Assembly (NCBI GenBank): GCA_029379385.1
Contig: CM055606.1
Location: forward strand, 14,781,142 to 14,845,141
Direction of reading: 5' to 3'
Origin: Quillaja saponaria
Taxonomy: Eukaryota; Streptophyta; Magnoliopsida; Fabales; Quillajaceae
DNA: 64,000 nt
Shown here: positions 1-11,587 of the stretch, piece after piece
How the letters are laid out: each line of letters opens with the position of its first letter
How positions within the stretch are numbered: position 1 is the first letter of the stretch
Program-made: the position numbers and the translations under genes
Notes under the pieces: model-generated
What the model was told of the DNA's origin: nothing
What the model saw: the letters and a program-made list of their open reading frames with translations, nothing else
Database searches by the model: none

Positions 1-2440
1 ACAAGAGATTGATAGACCACTTGCTTCCTCCTGGGTAGACACATACATGGGAATATGGAATTAGAGATTGCTAGCAAACGAGTGACGACATAAGGTGCAA
101 CAATGGCCAGAACCTGGTCCCTCTCATGGCCACCTCCAACCCAGATTGACCCCGCCAACCTGGGTGCCTATAAACTCCCCTAGGATCCCCACCGGTCACT
201 TTCTACCCACACCCTGGCCTTCTGACCTCAACCACAGGAAAGCTCTTCCATACCCACCCCTTGACTAATTGCCCGTGGACACACGTCTTTTCTTGCTTTT
301 TTTATCTCATTTTCTCCCCTCTATTTTGGATATTGTCGTATCATCTTTTCCTCAACTAGATTGTCAAGAAACTGAGATAATTATTGGAAAGTTTTAATGA
401 CTATTCATACAGAATTCACTATTTTACCAAATGATTCACACCACTCGGCCAATGTCAATTACTTAACAGTTCAATACATGAACCTTTACCTGCCAAATCC
501 TAATTCCGAGGGAAACACCCTCAAGATTAGGATTGCAAATGAGCTCTCGAAAAATGAGACGAGCTCAAGCTTAAACACAAATTTTTTTTCACCTATGCCT
601 GACTCATTTATGAAAATGATTAGGCTTGAGCTTGCCCTTTCTAACCAAGTTAACTAGCTATTCATGAACTGTGGTTGATTTGTTTGCAGGGCTACACATT
701 AGTCCATATAGGAAATGTTTTCTGAGATAACAGGTAATAACTCTCCAAAAGCAAAGAGATAACTTCCTCGTATAAGAGTGTTCAGATTCCAGAAGTTCCA
801 CCTACCCAGGCACCACCTATCGCAATTGACTGAACTTTGCACACGCAGCAGCCATCAGCCTATTGTTGCTGCTGGCCTTTACAAAACTGTTTTATTTTCA
901 AAGGGTTTTTTTTTTTTTTTTTCCATGTTATTACTTCACGGGGAAACCAAGCTAAAGTAGCATAATTTGGTGTTACTCTTCACCTAACAGACCACTAATG
1001 AGGAACTTTGTCAACGACAAGATGAATTAAAAATTACTAAGCTTGGAGAAAGCAAATTGAAGTCCATAAGCAATTGATGGGGACTCTGATACAAAGTGAA
1101 GAGAATGATAGAATATGTTTTCTGGATTATCTAGGCCAAGGATAAATCAAACAGAAATAAAGACGTTGCCATCTCATTTTTAAACATTTTCTGCTCGTAC
1201 ATTTCCAACTTCAATTGCCACAAATATGCCAACTACTACATAAGGAAGACCAACATAATTGCTCTTGTTTGGACAGAAACAAAAATGAGTAGAGAAGGAA
1301 AACCAAAATGTTATGCAAAGTACTTTGTAAGAAAGATATAGGAGGGATTCATATCTTTTGAAACTGAGAATATTGTTAATCAAGTTGGTAAGGAGGAAAT
1401 GAACAAGATTCCACAAATCGATATGATGCATCTAGATGATTGGCAATAGGTTATGAAGATTTTTCATTTAAAACTATTAATGCTAGATAGCGTGATTCAA
1501 AAAGGGCTTGTGAATAAAACCAAATAAAGGATGCAACACCAGAGGCAGTCTACCCCATGGAAGAATAGAAGAGATCCTCTCCCAATCCCCACAAAAAAAG
1601 ATGCAATAGTGCAAAGTTAGTCGCTAATTCCCTATTCACCCTAGGGAAAATAGTAGAAACATTTCAAGCTAGACAGCTAGGTGTTTTCAGGACTCAGGGA
1701 TGTAAACTACAAACAGAAAGTATAACCAATCAACTAATAAAACCTCACCAAAAGGAAATTCAAGTGAAAATATATCTACTACCATAGAAATTCATCCACA
1801 TTCCAAAATATAAGTTTTCTACAAAAAAGTTAAATTACAATTAAACACGCCTAATAACTGAACCTCGAAGTAGTTGACATAAGCAAGACAATGAGGCCTA
1901 CGAATTTCCCAATAATCGTCATTTTACCCTGGATTTATAAGATAGACTTGCATGAGCTGATTTCACAATAAGTTAGACAAGCAAACCAGAGGAGAGAGAG
2001 AGAGGGATTTTTTTTAATTTCAGTTACTTCTTCATCATAAGAGTAATGTTGTCTCCTTTAAGGAGGATCCTCCCTGAATACAGTAAGTGAGACAACTTCA
2101 AAGGATGCATAAGTAAGTAAGCAAGACATGAGTACACAGAGAATGACAAGATGAAGCACCTAATGATTTTCTGCTCTTTTTCTTGATGCTAACTTCTTTA
2201 GTGTCATCCAGAACCAAATTCATGTATTCATCAAACCCCTGTTTGACCAAACAGGAAAGCCGATAAGTTTAAAATGTACAAAATCCAGAAATCAACTAGG
2301 AAGATAGACTTGCATAAATACTTATGTCACATATCAAAACACCAAGAAACATATACACATGCATATGGAAAAACACCACAAATAGATCAGATTTTGAAAC
2401 TTTTTTAACAATAGACTAGATTTGAAACTCATTTCTCAAA
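1..2440. repeat. Segmental duplication block R1, truncated at window edge
   Basis: The first bases match position 43309 onward, and the match continues with scattered differences to about 45770. A third, more diverged copy is at about 20620-22000, and a fourth covers only 1208-2440 (at 47516-48750). Apart from the SmE exons at 2024-2238 on the - strand I see no supported gene. A GCAGCAG/CTGCTG inverted motif lies near 845-875 and is kept in the other copies. The stretch 1180-1431 can be read on the - strand and is partly conserved between copies, but I do not recognise a product. It is probably the 3' flank of SmE. Confidence 0.8.
2024..2238 (-). pseudogene. SmE: SmE (snRNP Sm protein E) 3' fragment, exons 4-5 only
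   Basis: On the - strand, exon 4 (2238-2160) reads [12 protein letters not shown] followed by a lysine-rich stretch and ends at a GTGC donor. Exon 5 (2073-2024) reads GRILLKGDNITLMM and then stops. [12 protein letters not shown] and GRILLKGDNITL are hallmark segments of the Sm fold of SmE, a core subunit of the spliceosomal snRNP ring. The first three exons (start codon, NLIFRFLQ and WLFEQKDLRIEGRI segments) are absent to the right of 2240, where the sequence leaves the SmE-containing block, so this is a truncated copy. The C-terminus reads MMKK rather than the usual MMNTGK of plants. The full-length but broken relative is at 21653-23071. Confidence 0.8.
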
Positions 2441-3900
2441 TGGGCTAAATTTATATTTTGTGGTTTCAACTCACGAAATATGGCACATCACAAGTCCATG
2501 AGGGCGGCCCAGTCAGCACATGATGTCAGCTTACAGTCTCGAGGTATAGTACTTTCTGGCCACATTCGTGACATCAAGTCACCAATTGAAGTTGCATGCT
2601 TTAGATAACTAGTCACTAAAACTACTTTTCTTTCTTCCATGTGGGTTCAATCTTATTTTACTTCTTTATTAGAATTTTGAAAATGTACAAGAAAATTAAT
2701 TGGGTGTGGTAGATAGTTGGGGTGGTGGATTAATGTGATTTTAAAGAATTGGGTATCATTCACAATTATTCTAACCATATAATTGAACCACTAATATGTT
2801 TTTATTTTTCTCTCTCAAGAAGATTAAAAAAAACAAAAAATAGATTAGAATTTATAAATTAAAATATGTTCTCAATAGCTTGTTTAATTATTATGTTCAT
2901 AAAATAGAGGAAAATTTTCATTTTCAATACCACTAAGTTCCATTTATTCAAAAGAATAACATAAGATGTTGTATCAAGAATTCACATCTGTTTAATTACA
3001 ATTTTGATGGTACACTGTACACTTTTTATTGGGTTAGGATAATATCATGGTTTCTGTATAAATAAAAAACATGTATCAGGGTATATAATAATTATAATAT
3101 TTTGAATTTTTTTTTTCTAAATAAGAAAATACTGTAGGTGCACATAATATTTTTATAAGGAGAGTGCTCCCTTCATTAACTTACTAGGTTTGAATATCGT
3201 TTGAGATACCATGGTGAGTAAAATTTTGATAAATTTTATAGTTTTGACAAAAATTATTTTTGATCAGATTGAAGAAGTGATTAATCAAGTTGTAATATAA
3301 GAACATTGCATTACATTTTAGTCATTTTATAGATAATAATTTTTTAAAAAAACTTGTAAACAATCAAATGTATTTACATGTTAATGGTGTTTATGGAAAC
3401 AGAAAATATCAGCAAAATTATAGAAAAATGATTAAAGAGTGTTTTTAAACTTAATTAAAGACTTCTTAATTTTTAATTATGGAATATGATACTGAAAGAG
3501 GATATGTTATTGAAATAGTAGATCAAAAAGTTCATAACTAAACATACTTGGCTTGATTTATTTTTCTTCCTATACCAATGTTAGTTATTTTTCTTCCACC
3601 ACCCGAACTATCCTCCATACCCAATTGATTTTCTTGTACATTTTCAAAGTTCAAATAAAGAAGTAAAATAAAATTGAACCCACATGGAAGAAAGAAAAGT
3701 AGTTTTAGTGACAAGTCATCTTAATCATAAGAAAAGTAGTGAAAGTTCTAAAATGGACGAGAGTGAGACACATAAATAATTTATTGCTATGCTGTGTGCA
3801 ACCTTCACTTCGTGATTGGGGAGAAAAATCCATACTTCGTGACTTGAGTCACGAAGTAACTGTAGTCGTGCCCTTGTGCCACAATTCGATCTTCAGCTTT
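2440..3900. repeat. Non-coding spacer, near-identical to 48750-50220
   Basis: No gene is supported here. The stretch matches 48750-50220 with only occasional single-base differences: 2881-3240 equals 49201-49560 almost base for base, then one A is lost. It is missing from the shorter duplicate at 43309-46960, where the sequence jumps from the equivalent of about 2440 to about 3595. Confidence 0.75.
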
Positions 3901-4330
3901 ATTTTGAGCCCGTTTAGTAAAACAAGCCAAACTCAATCTTTTTAAAGATACGTTGAGCTTGGCTCATAAGCTGGCTCTTTTAATATTATTTAATAAATTT
4001 TTTATTATTTATAAATAAATTTATAATATATCTATGTATATACAAAAAACTAACATAAGTTTGTAACATGGTTTTGTGATAATTTATGCAAATGGTTACT
4101 AAGTAGGGCATAGGTTCAACTATTTTTTATTACAAATTTTTTTTAGAGTTTTCAAAAAATCTTCAAGAGTCCTTAATGAGTTGAGATTAAGTTTAGGGTT
4201 AAGCTTATTAACTCTCAACGAGCTAAAGCTCGAAAGCTCTTAATGAACACAAGCCGAGTTTGAGCTTATCCAAAATTTGACTAGTCGAGCTGATCTTTGA
4301 CAAAGCTTGGCTCGTTGCCACCTCTATACC
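3900..4330. repeat. Dispersed repeat with GAGCT/CTTGGCTCG-rich core and GTTGCCACC end
   Basis: A repeat of about 430 bp rich in GAGCT and GGCTCG words, ending in TTGGCTCGTTGCCACC. Copies in the same orientation lie at about 46080-46490 and 50220-50630. The right part is at 31609-31790. An inverted relative at 61200-61440 begins GAGGTGGCAACC. No coding potential. It looks like a non-autonomous transposable element, but I cannot assign a superfamily. Confidence 0.5.
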
Positions 4331-5432
4331 CACCTTAACAAATTATTAAAGCCTCATTGATAATTTTTTTTTTTGAAAAACTAAGTTAAATTTTTTATAA
4401 AATAGAAATAAAGTGAGCTATAAAGTACCCAATCTTGTTTCTAATGTCACCATCTACTTTTATTATTTTAATCACAACCATTTATTACCTTCAACTGGTT
4501 ACCTAATAATTGTTAAAATAATAAAAATAATAATTTTATTATTATTTACCTCACAATTTTAGTTTCAAAATTTCATTTCATTCCAATCACCTCTCCTTGA
4601 CTCAACCCGAACTCCTCTGTAAGCTGGACACCCCTACAAATTTTGTTGTTTCTCTTACTTACCATCTCTATCTTTATCTACAAATTCTTGGCTTAGTGTT
4701 TACACATCTCTTCTGCAAAACCCGAGGGATTGAGCAAGGGATGTGAACAAATGTTACCTTGAGAGATTCAAAGGGCAAGAAAAGATGAATATACAAGGGA
4801 TGAAGGAAGAGAGAGAATATGCGGGGGTGGGGCTGTGAGAGAAGAGGATATGACAGGTTGAAATTGAAAATATTTTATAAAGCTATAGGCTAAAACCAAA
4901 ATTATTAAATTGTTTTTGCAAGTTGCATATACTTAATAGGTAGTGTTGACATGTGGCCAATTTATATTGTGACACATAATAAAAGAAATTAAACACTTAA
5001 TACCCTACTTTCCAAAGTGGGACTGAATAGTGCACCTAGAAATAAGTATAAAAAAAGTTAAATTTATTATAAAGTGTGCATTTATTATTAATTGAAACTA
5101 TATACAATAATATTTTGTGAGAATATAATTTGCAGGTCGTGTAAGTTGTGTGTTAGAAAGTCTTCAATATATATATATATAGTTTAAGAATTTTTGTGTT
5201 TGGATGAATTATCATCTCTGTAATTGGGATTGTCTTTTTTGGTTTTTGAATAAAAAATCTTTGCTTTGTTAATATATATATACACATATGCTCCCTATTA
5301 AAAATTATTGAGCAATGATATTGTGTTAGGGAAATGCTCCTAATTTGTGATCACTTCTTTTTAAGTTAGCTGGGTCATACTTTCTCAAGTTATAGTTATA
5401 TTTTCAGTCTTTCTACTTGTTGCTTCAAGTTT

Positions 5433-5444
5433 GAACACGTGTTC
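5433..5444. promoter_or_regulatory. Palindromic ACGTG site upstream of GLR-A
   Basis: GAACACGTGTTC is a perfect 12-base palindrome with an ACGTG core. It is identical at 32888-32899 upstream of GLR-C. Upstream of GLR-E the core is changed to ACTTG. It may bind bZIP or bHLH factors. Being nearly 1 kb from the start codon, its relevance is uncertain. Confidence 0.3.
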
Positions 5445-5736
5445 AGTTTTTCTACTAATATATTATTTGACTTGCTCACATACCGTTGACTTCAAAGTCT
5501 CACTTTTATTCAATATATTGCATACGTCTAATTAAGTCTCTGTCCTCGTACTCTCGTCTGTCTAAAATAACGCATAATCGTGTTTTTTCCTTACTTGATT
5601 CTAACCTCTGCGAACACTAAAACCCAAATACGCGTAAATTCTAACCCTTTTCGGTTCTTCAAGAGCAACAAAATTGCGTCAATTGTCAAACCGAATTCTG
5701 CTACACTAGGCTTGATTATAATCTATATACAAGTGC

Positions 5737-5742
5737 CACGTG
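5737..5742. promoter_or_regulatory. G-box/ABRE-like CACGTG upstream of GLR-A
   Basis: CACGTG within GCCACGTGTC, the consensus-like form of a G-box or abscisic-acid response element, about 655 bases before the GLR-A start. It is retained at 33194-33199 (GLR-C) and 52051-52056 (GLR-E). Conservation among recent duplicates is expected anyway, so function is only inferred. Confidence 0.4.
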
Positions 5743-6397
5743 TCAATGAAATATGAAGACATTTATTATCTCCTATTTTACTTCCAAGCATGTACAGAGA
5801 CATGATGTGAAAATTTTCGTAATAAATATGTCAATTACCATACACAAGATAATGCGAATATCAAAATCAAGAGGGCGGACTTTTCTTAAATAATTAATGG
5901 ATGAGAGTGATTATTTTGGGAGTTTTCATGGGTTTATGCATTGCTACTAAAAATTAGGTTGTAGATTATCATAAAATTGTCTTTCCCTTCAATTAAGGCT
6001 AGCTACAACAGGTCACCATTTTTGACGAGTTTCAAAACTTTTTATTTACGTCCTTGGTTCCTATATATGCTTTGTAATCTTAGACTAAAATCCTTCATTT
6101 CCCAAAATATTAATACAATTTTCTTTTTCACTGGATCATTTTCCTAAAACATAAATAAAGGATAGCATATCAATTATGCAATCCAAAATGGTTGGTTAAC
6201 TCTTATACAAGGGTCAAGATGATGGACTTTTCTTAATTAATTAATGAATGGGACTGATCTTGGAAGACTTTTCTCACTCTGCAAAGTTAGGAAGAATAAC
6301 TTTCTTTAATTTCTTCAAAAATATATCCCTCAATATATACCTAATTAATTAAGAACTCATCAATTTCAGCAAACAGAAGCTAGATACATAGAGATAG

Positions 6398-8487
6398 ATG
6401 GCCAACTATCTTCTAAGTTGCTTTTTTTCTTGTATTCTCTTGCTCGTTTGTTTAAAGGTGGGAGTTGTTGGAAATGAACAAACTGGTACTACTTCCGTGG
6501 GAGCAATCAAGCTGAGAATAGGAGTACCAATGAAAGAGGGTTTTACTCAGTTTGTGAAAGTAAAATGGAACACTCAGACAGACAAATACGACGTTACTGG
6601 ATTCTGCATAGACGTTTTCAATGCAGTACTACAAGTTTTACCTTTCAAAGTTTATCCTCAGTTTGAACCTTTCGTAAATGGAACCAAAACGAATGCCAAG
6701 AGTGCTGGAACTTACACCCAACTCTTACATCAAGTTCCTCAAAAGGTTAGTTCAATCTCATGATCCTATACATATATGATCATAAAGCATTAAAGTTTAC
6801 TAAATTCTTTTATACATGTATACATGGAAAGAAGTATGATGCTGTGGTCGGAGATGTGACAATCGTAGCTGATCGGGCAGCTTATGTTGATTTTACGCAG
6901 CCATATACAGAGACAGGAGTGAGGATGATTGTCAGAGTTCAACATGGGAAACACATTAATATGTGGATTTTTCTACGGCCTTTTAGTTGGGATCTTTGGT
7001 TGACTCTCACATTAGTCTGTGTTTTCATCGGAGTTGTGATACGAATCATGGAACAAAATGTGAACATGTCAGAATTGGATGGTTCATCCTCTTCACCGCA
7101 AAGAGAACAACTTACAGCAATCTCAATTTTATGGCTTCCCCTATCTCAAGCTGTGATTCCTCAAAGTAATTCATTTTTAAATATTTTTCTTTTTCTTAAA
7201 ATTGTTAATTAAATTGTCAGATGAAACTTTTAAGAATGATAAGCCATATTTAATTTCGTTGATTTCAGGGGAGTTGGTTGCCAAGAACTGTTCGAGGTTT
7301 GTATTGGTGGTGTGGTTAATACTGGCATGTGTCCTAATGCAAAGTTACACAGCAAGCTTATCATCAATATTGACAATAGATCGGTTGAAACCTAATTACC
7401 TTACTACAAATGAGTTGATAAGAAAAGGTTATCAGGTTGGTTACCAAAATGGTTCCTTTGTAGGGGAACAGTTTTTGAAACAACGCTTGAAGTTTGATCA
7501 AACAAAATTGAAGCCATTGGACACCATTTCTGATTATCACCATGCCTTGAGGAATGGAATTGTTGAAGCCATATATGATGAAATACCCTACATTAAGGTT
7601 TTCCTTGAAAAATTTGGTTCTAATTACATGATGGTTGGACCAACCTATTGGACAGATGGATTAGCCTTTGTAAGCTCCTCTCTCCGTCTCTGTGTTTCTC
7701 TCTCACAGACACACTCTAGATGTCTCTCTATAAATATAATTATATTTTTTAAAAATAAATTGAGCTTCGCTACACTATTTGAATCATTAAATGTGCACTA
7801 ATTGGCTCGCCTGCAGGCCACCTTCAAGTTTGAAACTAATCCAAGTAGTGATCACTCAAACTAATTGACTGGTTTTCAACGTACTCTAATAAATAATGTT
7901 TGTGTTTTTATAGAACTTTGTAGATGTGTAATAATGCCATGCTTCTCATGACTTATTGATCATATTTCTTATTTCTTGTGTGAAATAAATATATATATAT
8001 ATATATATATTTAATACATTTAATTTTTATTTATTTTTAGGCATTCCCCTGCAACTCAAGTCTTACCTCCTTTTTTTCAAGAGCCATCCTGAATGTTACT
8101 CAAAGTGATGTATTGGACCAAATTGAGAAGAAGTACTTTGGGAGTAATAATTGGGTACTCCAAGCCCAAGATGATCCTGGTCAATTTTCTTCAGATTCTC
8201 CTACTCCTAGCCTCACAGCACACTGCTTTGCAGGTCTCTTTATGCTCACAGGGATTGCAACATTCTTAGCATTACTTGTCTCGGAAAGCTTCATTAGGCA
8301 AAAACCCATTGTGATGGCAAACAATTATAGACAAAGATATTTAGATGAAAGGCAGGTTGGTTCTATAGATGAAGGGAATATTGTTGATGGTGATGGACAG
8401 TTGCAAGAAGATGATAACGTGGAAACCCCCCAAGCCCAAATACTCCTCATCACAACAGCTACAAATGCCTCATCAGAAGAAAATTAA
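6398..8487 (+). CDS. GLR: GLR-A: glutamate receptor-like channel lacking the amino-terminal domain (type I, intact)
   Basis: Four exons: 6398-6745, 6835-7165, 7269-7669 and 8041-8487, all GT-AG and in frame, giving 508 residues. Order: signal peptide about 1-26; S1 ligand-binding lobe from LRIGVP (residue 39) with GFCIDVF at 68-74 and TIVADRAAYVDF, whose R130 is the expected ligand carboxylate contact; M1 about 167-187; pore loop ILWLPLSQAVIPQRE about 214-228; M3 about 237-262 with SYTASLSSI; S2 with YDEIPY (D330/E331) and MVGPTY; M4 about 422-441; acidic cytosolic tail to 508. It is expected to be a plasma-membrane or endomembrane cation channel gated by amino acids. Usual plant GLRs carry an LIVBP-like domain of about 400 residues before S1; here only about 12 residues separate the signal peptide from S1. 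The start is set by ATG followed by a hydrophobic leader, and copy C starts at the same codon. The S2 cysteines are missing. Channel activity is inferred, not shown. Confidence 0.9.
7981..8010. repeat. (AT)n microsatellite in GLR-A intron 3
   Basis: A short AT run just before the intron 3 acceptor. Its length differs in GLR-C (about 35408-35435) and GLR-E (about 54354-54384), so it is a fast-changing marker between copies. Confidence 0.8.
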
Positions 8488-10730
8488 TTATAGTAATAGG
8501 TTGACACTGCCAGGAAGTACTGTAATTTGAAATTATAAATAAGATCATTTTTTTGTCTCTGATAAATTGAATTTATTATAATAAATGCACACTTTATTCT
8601 AAATTATAAATTATAAATCATAAATTATAAATAAGATCTAATCTGCTCTGCAAGTCGCTGCTATGCAAATCTTAGTGCCCTAAGTTTTGGTGGGATTTTA
8701 TGTAAATCTGATGGGCACCGTCCCAGTTTATTCAGATCTGATCTGCTCTACAAGTTCTGCTATGCAAATCTTAGTTCCCCAAGTTCTGGGGGAGAAGATG
8801 AGTGGCACTCACCGTTTCATTTAAGTTGGGTATTTTTTCTTTTTCTTTTTTCCTTCAATTTTTGTTTTTGTTTTCCATTATAATAACAGGCCTAGACTTT
8901 GAGTTGGTTCAATTCTGTCTTTTGCTAAAAGGATGTTACAACCGAAGAAGGTCTTGCCCAATTAATTTTTAATGGAGCCAAAAAAAATAAAAATAAAAAG
9001 ATTTGTAAATTTAAAAAGATAGAGAAATAAATATTTTTATTTTTTAGCAAAATTATATAAGAACAAATAAATTATTAAATTAATTTCCTTAAAATCTCAC
9101 ACCCTTAATATTAATAAAATAAAATAAATAAAGTGTAAGAAATTGAGGATTATATTATTTTTACTCTAAATTAATATTATTTTGTATCTAATGTTTAAAA
9201 TTGTATTATGTACTTTTTTTTCAATAATTTTTTTTTTTTTGTTATCTTCTCCCCTCTACCTGCGTAGATATCTTAAGGAGGCCCTATTCACTAGGGCAAA
9301 GGTCCAAGCAACTATTATTCTTGCATATTTAAGAGGGTCAATGATTGACTCTCCTGTAAAACCTACTTAAGAATTTATTCTCTCTATTTTTTTATTTAAT
9401 AGTGATGAAAGAAATTTAGTATTTTAAATTTTTTATTCAATTAAAACTTACAGCCTTTTTCAAATCAAATATAAGAAAAGAAATGAAGTCAAACTCAGTT
9501 TGAGACTTTGAGTTATTCAAGTCTTGGATACCAAAACCAACAAAAGAAGCAATAAGAGGAAGGTGGTACATAGTGAGGTTTAAATCAAAAGCAAGTCAAT
9601 TAAATTTGTACAATTTAAAGTCATCTCAAACTTCTATATATTTATTAATTTGATATACAAACTCCATGGAACTGAGATTTATCTCCAATAATTTACATTT
9701 ATTTAATTCATTGACGTTGAAGTGGTCTAAACTTGCAATCTGCAAACAGAATATTTAGTTTATAGGGGTTCAATTCCTAGAAAGTGTTGTCTAATACAAT
9801 TTCATGTCATTTTAAAAGAATAAAATTATATTTATTAATTCATTGTTCTATCTTTAATGATTTTGTTGTGATAATATATATATATATATATGATCAGCGC
9901 TTCTCTTAATGGGAATCAACTTATTAATCTTGTGTATCATAGCCAACAATTTTTATATTGTTATATTCAAAATTCATTTCATGATTCAAAATCAAGTTAG
10001 TAAGAATAAAATATGAATCTTAGTTGGTAATTAGAAAGTTAATGTTCATATTGTAATTAGTTCAAAGGCATATTCTTTGTGATATCTGAAAAGAGCTATT
10101 AGGTTCTTTTTATTACTATAAATTTCCCATTTTCTTTCTCAAAAGAATAAAAATGGTGCGGGGGGATTTTCCTAGTTCTGACTTACTATTCAAAATGGGA
10201 AACATCCATGTAATTTACATAGAAATTGGTTAGATCTTTTTTTATTACATGATCATTTATTTATTTACGTATTGAAGTCATTCTCAGTTGTACTAATCCT
10301 GCAAATTGATTCGCCCAGATTTGTTAGAAGACTTCAAGTATATTTTCTTACACTTGACTACATATAAATTGATCATTTGGGCTAGCTAATTAAGGGTACA
10401 AGGTCGACATGAACTAGCTAGTATATGTTGAATTAATAAACCTTGTGACAAGCTAAATATTAATTATTATTATAATTATTTTGATAAATATAGGAGGTAT
10501 TGCTCTAATTCAATTCCGGATATCAATATGTTGAGCTAATAACTTAATTATTATTAGTATTTTTTTTTTTTATAAAAGTTTTGTAGAAATAGAATGTTTG
10601 AATTCATGAGTATTAATTATTAGTGATCAATTTGACAACACCAACCCCTAAATTATTAATTTAATTATTAATGTGCAATATGAAAATTCTCAATGACTTA
10701 GTCCAGTACTGCCATCAATTCCAGCTACTT
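8488..10730. repeat. GLR-A 3' flank and spacer with internal 100-bp tandem repeat
   Basis: No gene seen. At about 8630-8820 a unit of about 100 bp is repeated in tandem, each copy containing CTATGCAAATCTTAGT and AGATCTGATCTG. The same repeats follow GLR-C (36040-36200, period 100) and GLR-E (54970-55190), with a stray copy at 62630-62790. The sequence 8930-10080 recurs at 36230-37370, 58575-59500 and, more diverged, 63360-64000. An (AT) run lies at about 9875-9892. Confidence 0.7.
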
Positions 10731-10746
10731 TTCTTTTCTTTCTTCA

Positions 10747-10756
10747 CTATAAAAAA
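10747..10756 (+). promoter_or_regulatory. TATA box of GLR-B
   Basis: CTATAAAAAA lies 67 bases before the ATG at 10814, a normal position for a plant core promoter. The type II copies at 31401 and 39546 have TATATAAA at an equivalent place. Confidence 0.55.
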
Positions 10757-11243
10757 GCAACAAAATTCAAGAGTGATTTGACAAACTCAAGGTTTGTGGC
10801 CATAACATCTGAGATGGGCAAACAACTGTGTTACAGTCACCTTCTTTCTTCAATTGTGTTGTTTGTGATTCTTAGATGTTCATCAACAAGTAGTAGTGGT
10901 TCTGCTACTGCGATGGAGCCGCTAAAGTTGAGAATAGGTGTACCAAAGAAAGTTGATTTCACCCAATTTGTGAAAGTTACAGGGAACCACCACACAAACA
11001 AGTACGATGTCACTGGATTCTGCATAGACGTTTTCAATGTTGTAGCAAATGTCTTACCTTTCAAAATCTCTCCAGAATTTGAACCATATGTAGATGAAGC
11101 AGGAAACAGTGCCGGGTCTTACAGCGATCTTTTACGAGAGATTCCGAAAAAGGTTAGATCCACGATATATCATACATGTTGTCTCAATTTTGTTTTTGTA
11201 TGTTTGTTAATGAAGTACTTAGATATTAGAATCAATATATGGT

Positions 11244-11248
11244 TAATT
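11244..11248. repeat. Target-site duplication (left) of copia element
   Basis: TAATT immediately left of the element, repeated at 16068-16072 immediately right of it. Five bases is the usual copia target duplication, which fixes the element borders. Confidence 0.85.
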
Positions 11249-11577
11249 TAACAAAAAAAAAAAAAAAAATTGAAACAAGAAGAGCAGGTTGCAGAAATAA
11301 ACAAGAAGAGCAGGTTGCAGAAAACACTCTCTCAAGAAAAAGATATATTATTTGCACTTCTTATTAAAAGAAAACACTGAATACAATTATATATAGAAAG
11401 TATGAATAACAAACCTACTGAGTCAACTCCTAAGATACTGTCATTAACTAGTAACAACCTGCACTAATATAACAACTATTTCATAACAATCTCTTTTATC
11501 AAGTAAAGAGGTTGACTTATTCAAACTAAAACATAAACAAGAAAATAGCAAATCAGTAAGATACACTAATTTTGACA
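11249..11577 (-). repeat. 3' LTR of copia element
   Basis: 329 bp, pairing with 15746-16067. It includes a run of about 17 A on the + strand (9 in the other LTR) and a tandem duplication of a block of about 26 bp containing AAGAGCAGGTTGCAG. Confidence 0.9.
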
Positions 11578-11587
11578 CTCCCCCTTA
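11578..11587 (-). other. Polypurine tract of copia element
   Basis: On the - strand AAGGGGGAG lies directly before the 3' LTR. This is the expected position and composition for the plus-strand primer of an LTR retrotransposon. Confidence 0.75.

Larger units (their letters stand above)
4330..6397 (+). repeat. GLR-A upstream region, duplicated with the gene
   Basis: Non-coding AT-rich sequence kept upstream of the three type I genes (31790-33823 before GLR-C and 50650-52697 before GLR-E). A diverged copy at 24330-25640 has no GLR gene after it. No upstream exon for a receptor amino-terminal domain is visible. A TATA-like ATATATACC lies about 60 bases before the start codon and is conserved in all three copies. 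A block at about 5918-5995 containing GGGAGTTTTCATGGG also recurs at 33335-33410, 52213-52290 and 18880-18960. Confidence 0.7.

Noticed and set aside
397..657. 86-codon open frame at the window start
   Set aside because: Its duplicate at 43708 onward has a stop and small indels, and no family motif is visible, so it is not conserved as a gene.
1180..1431. - strand open frame with LPYVVVGIFVAIEVGNV, partly conserved in four copies
   Set aside because: I do not recognise a family, the N-terminal half shifts frame between copies, and recent duplication explains the conservation. It may be the SmE 3' flank.
5500..6397. Possible upstream exons encoding a receptor amino-terminal domain
   Set aside because: No open stretch with LIVBP-like sequence is found, and the exon 1 leader is a convincing signal peptide, so the genes appear complete without it.
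6987..7169. 60-codon frame overlapping GLR exon 2, repeated in C and E
   Set aside because: It is a shadow frame of the M1/pore exon. It repeats only because the exon is duplicated.
9240..9370. Short G+C-richer segment with a 62-codon frame, repeated at 36530 and 58855
   Set aside because: The frame is not kept in the other copies. It is treated as part of the duplicated 3' flank.
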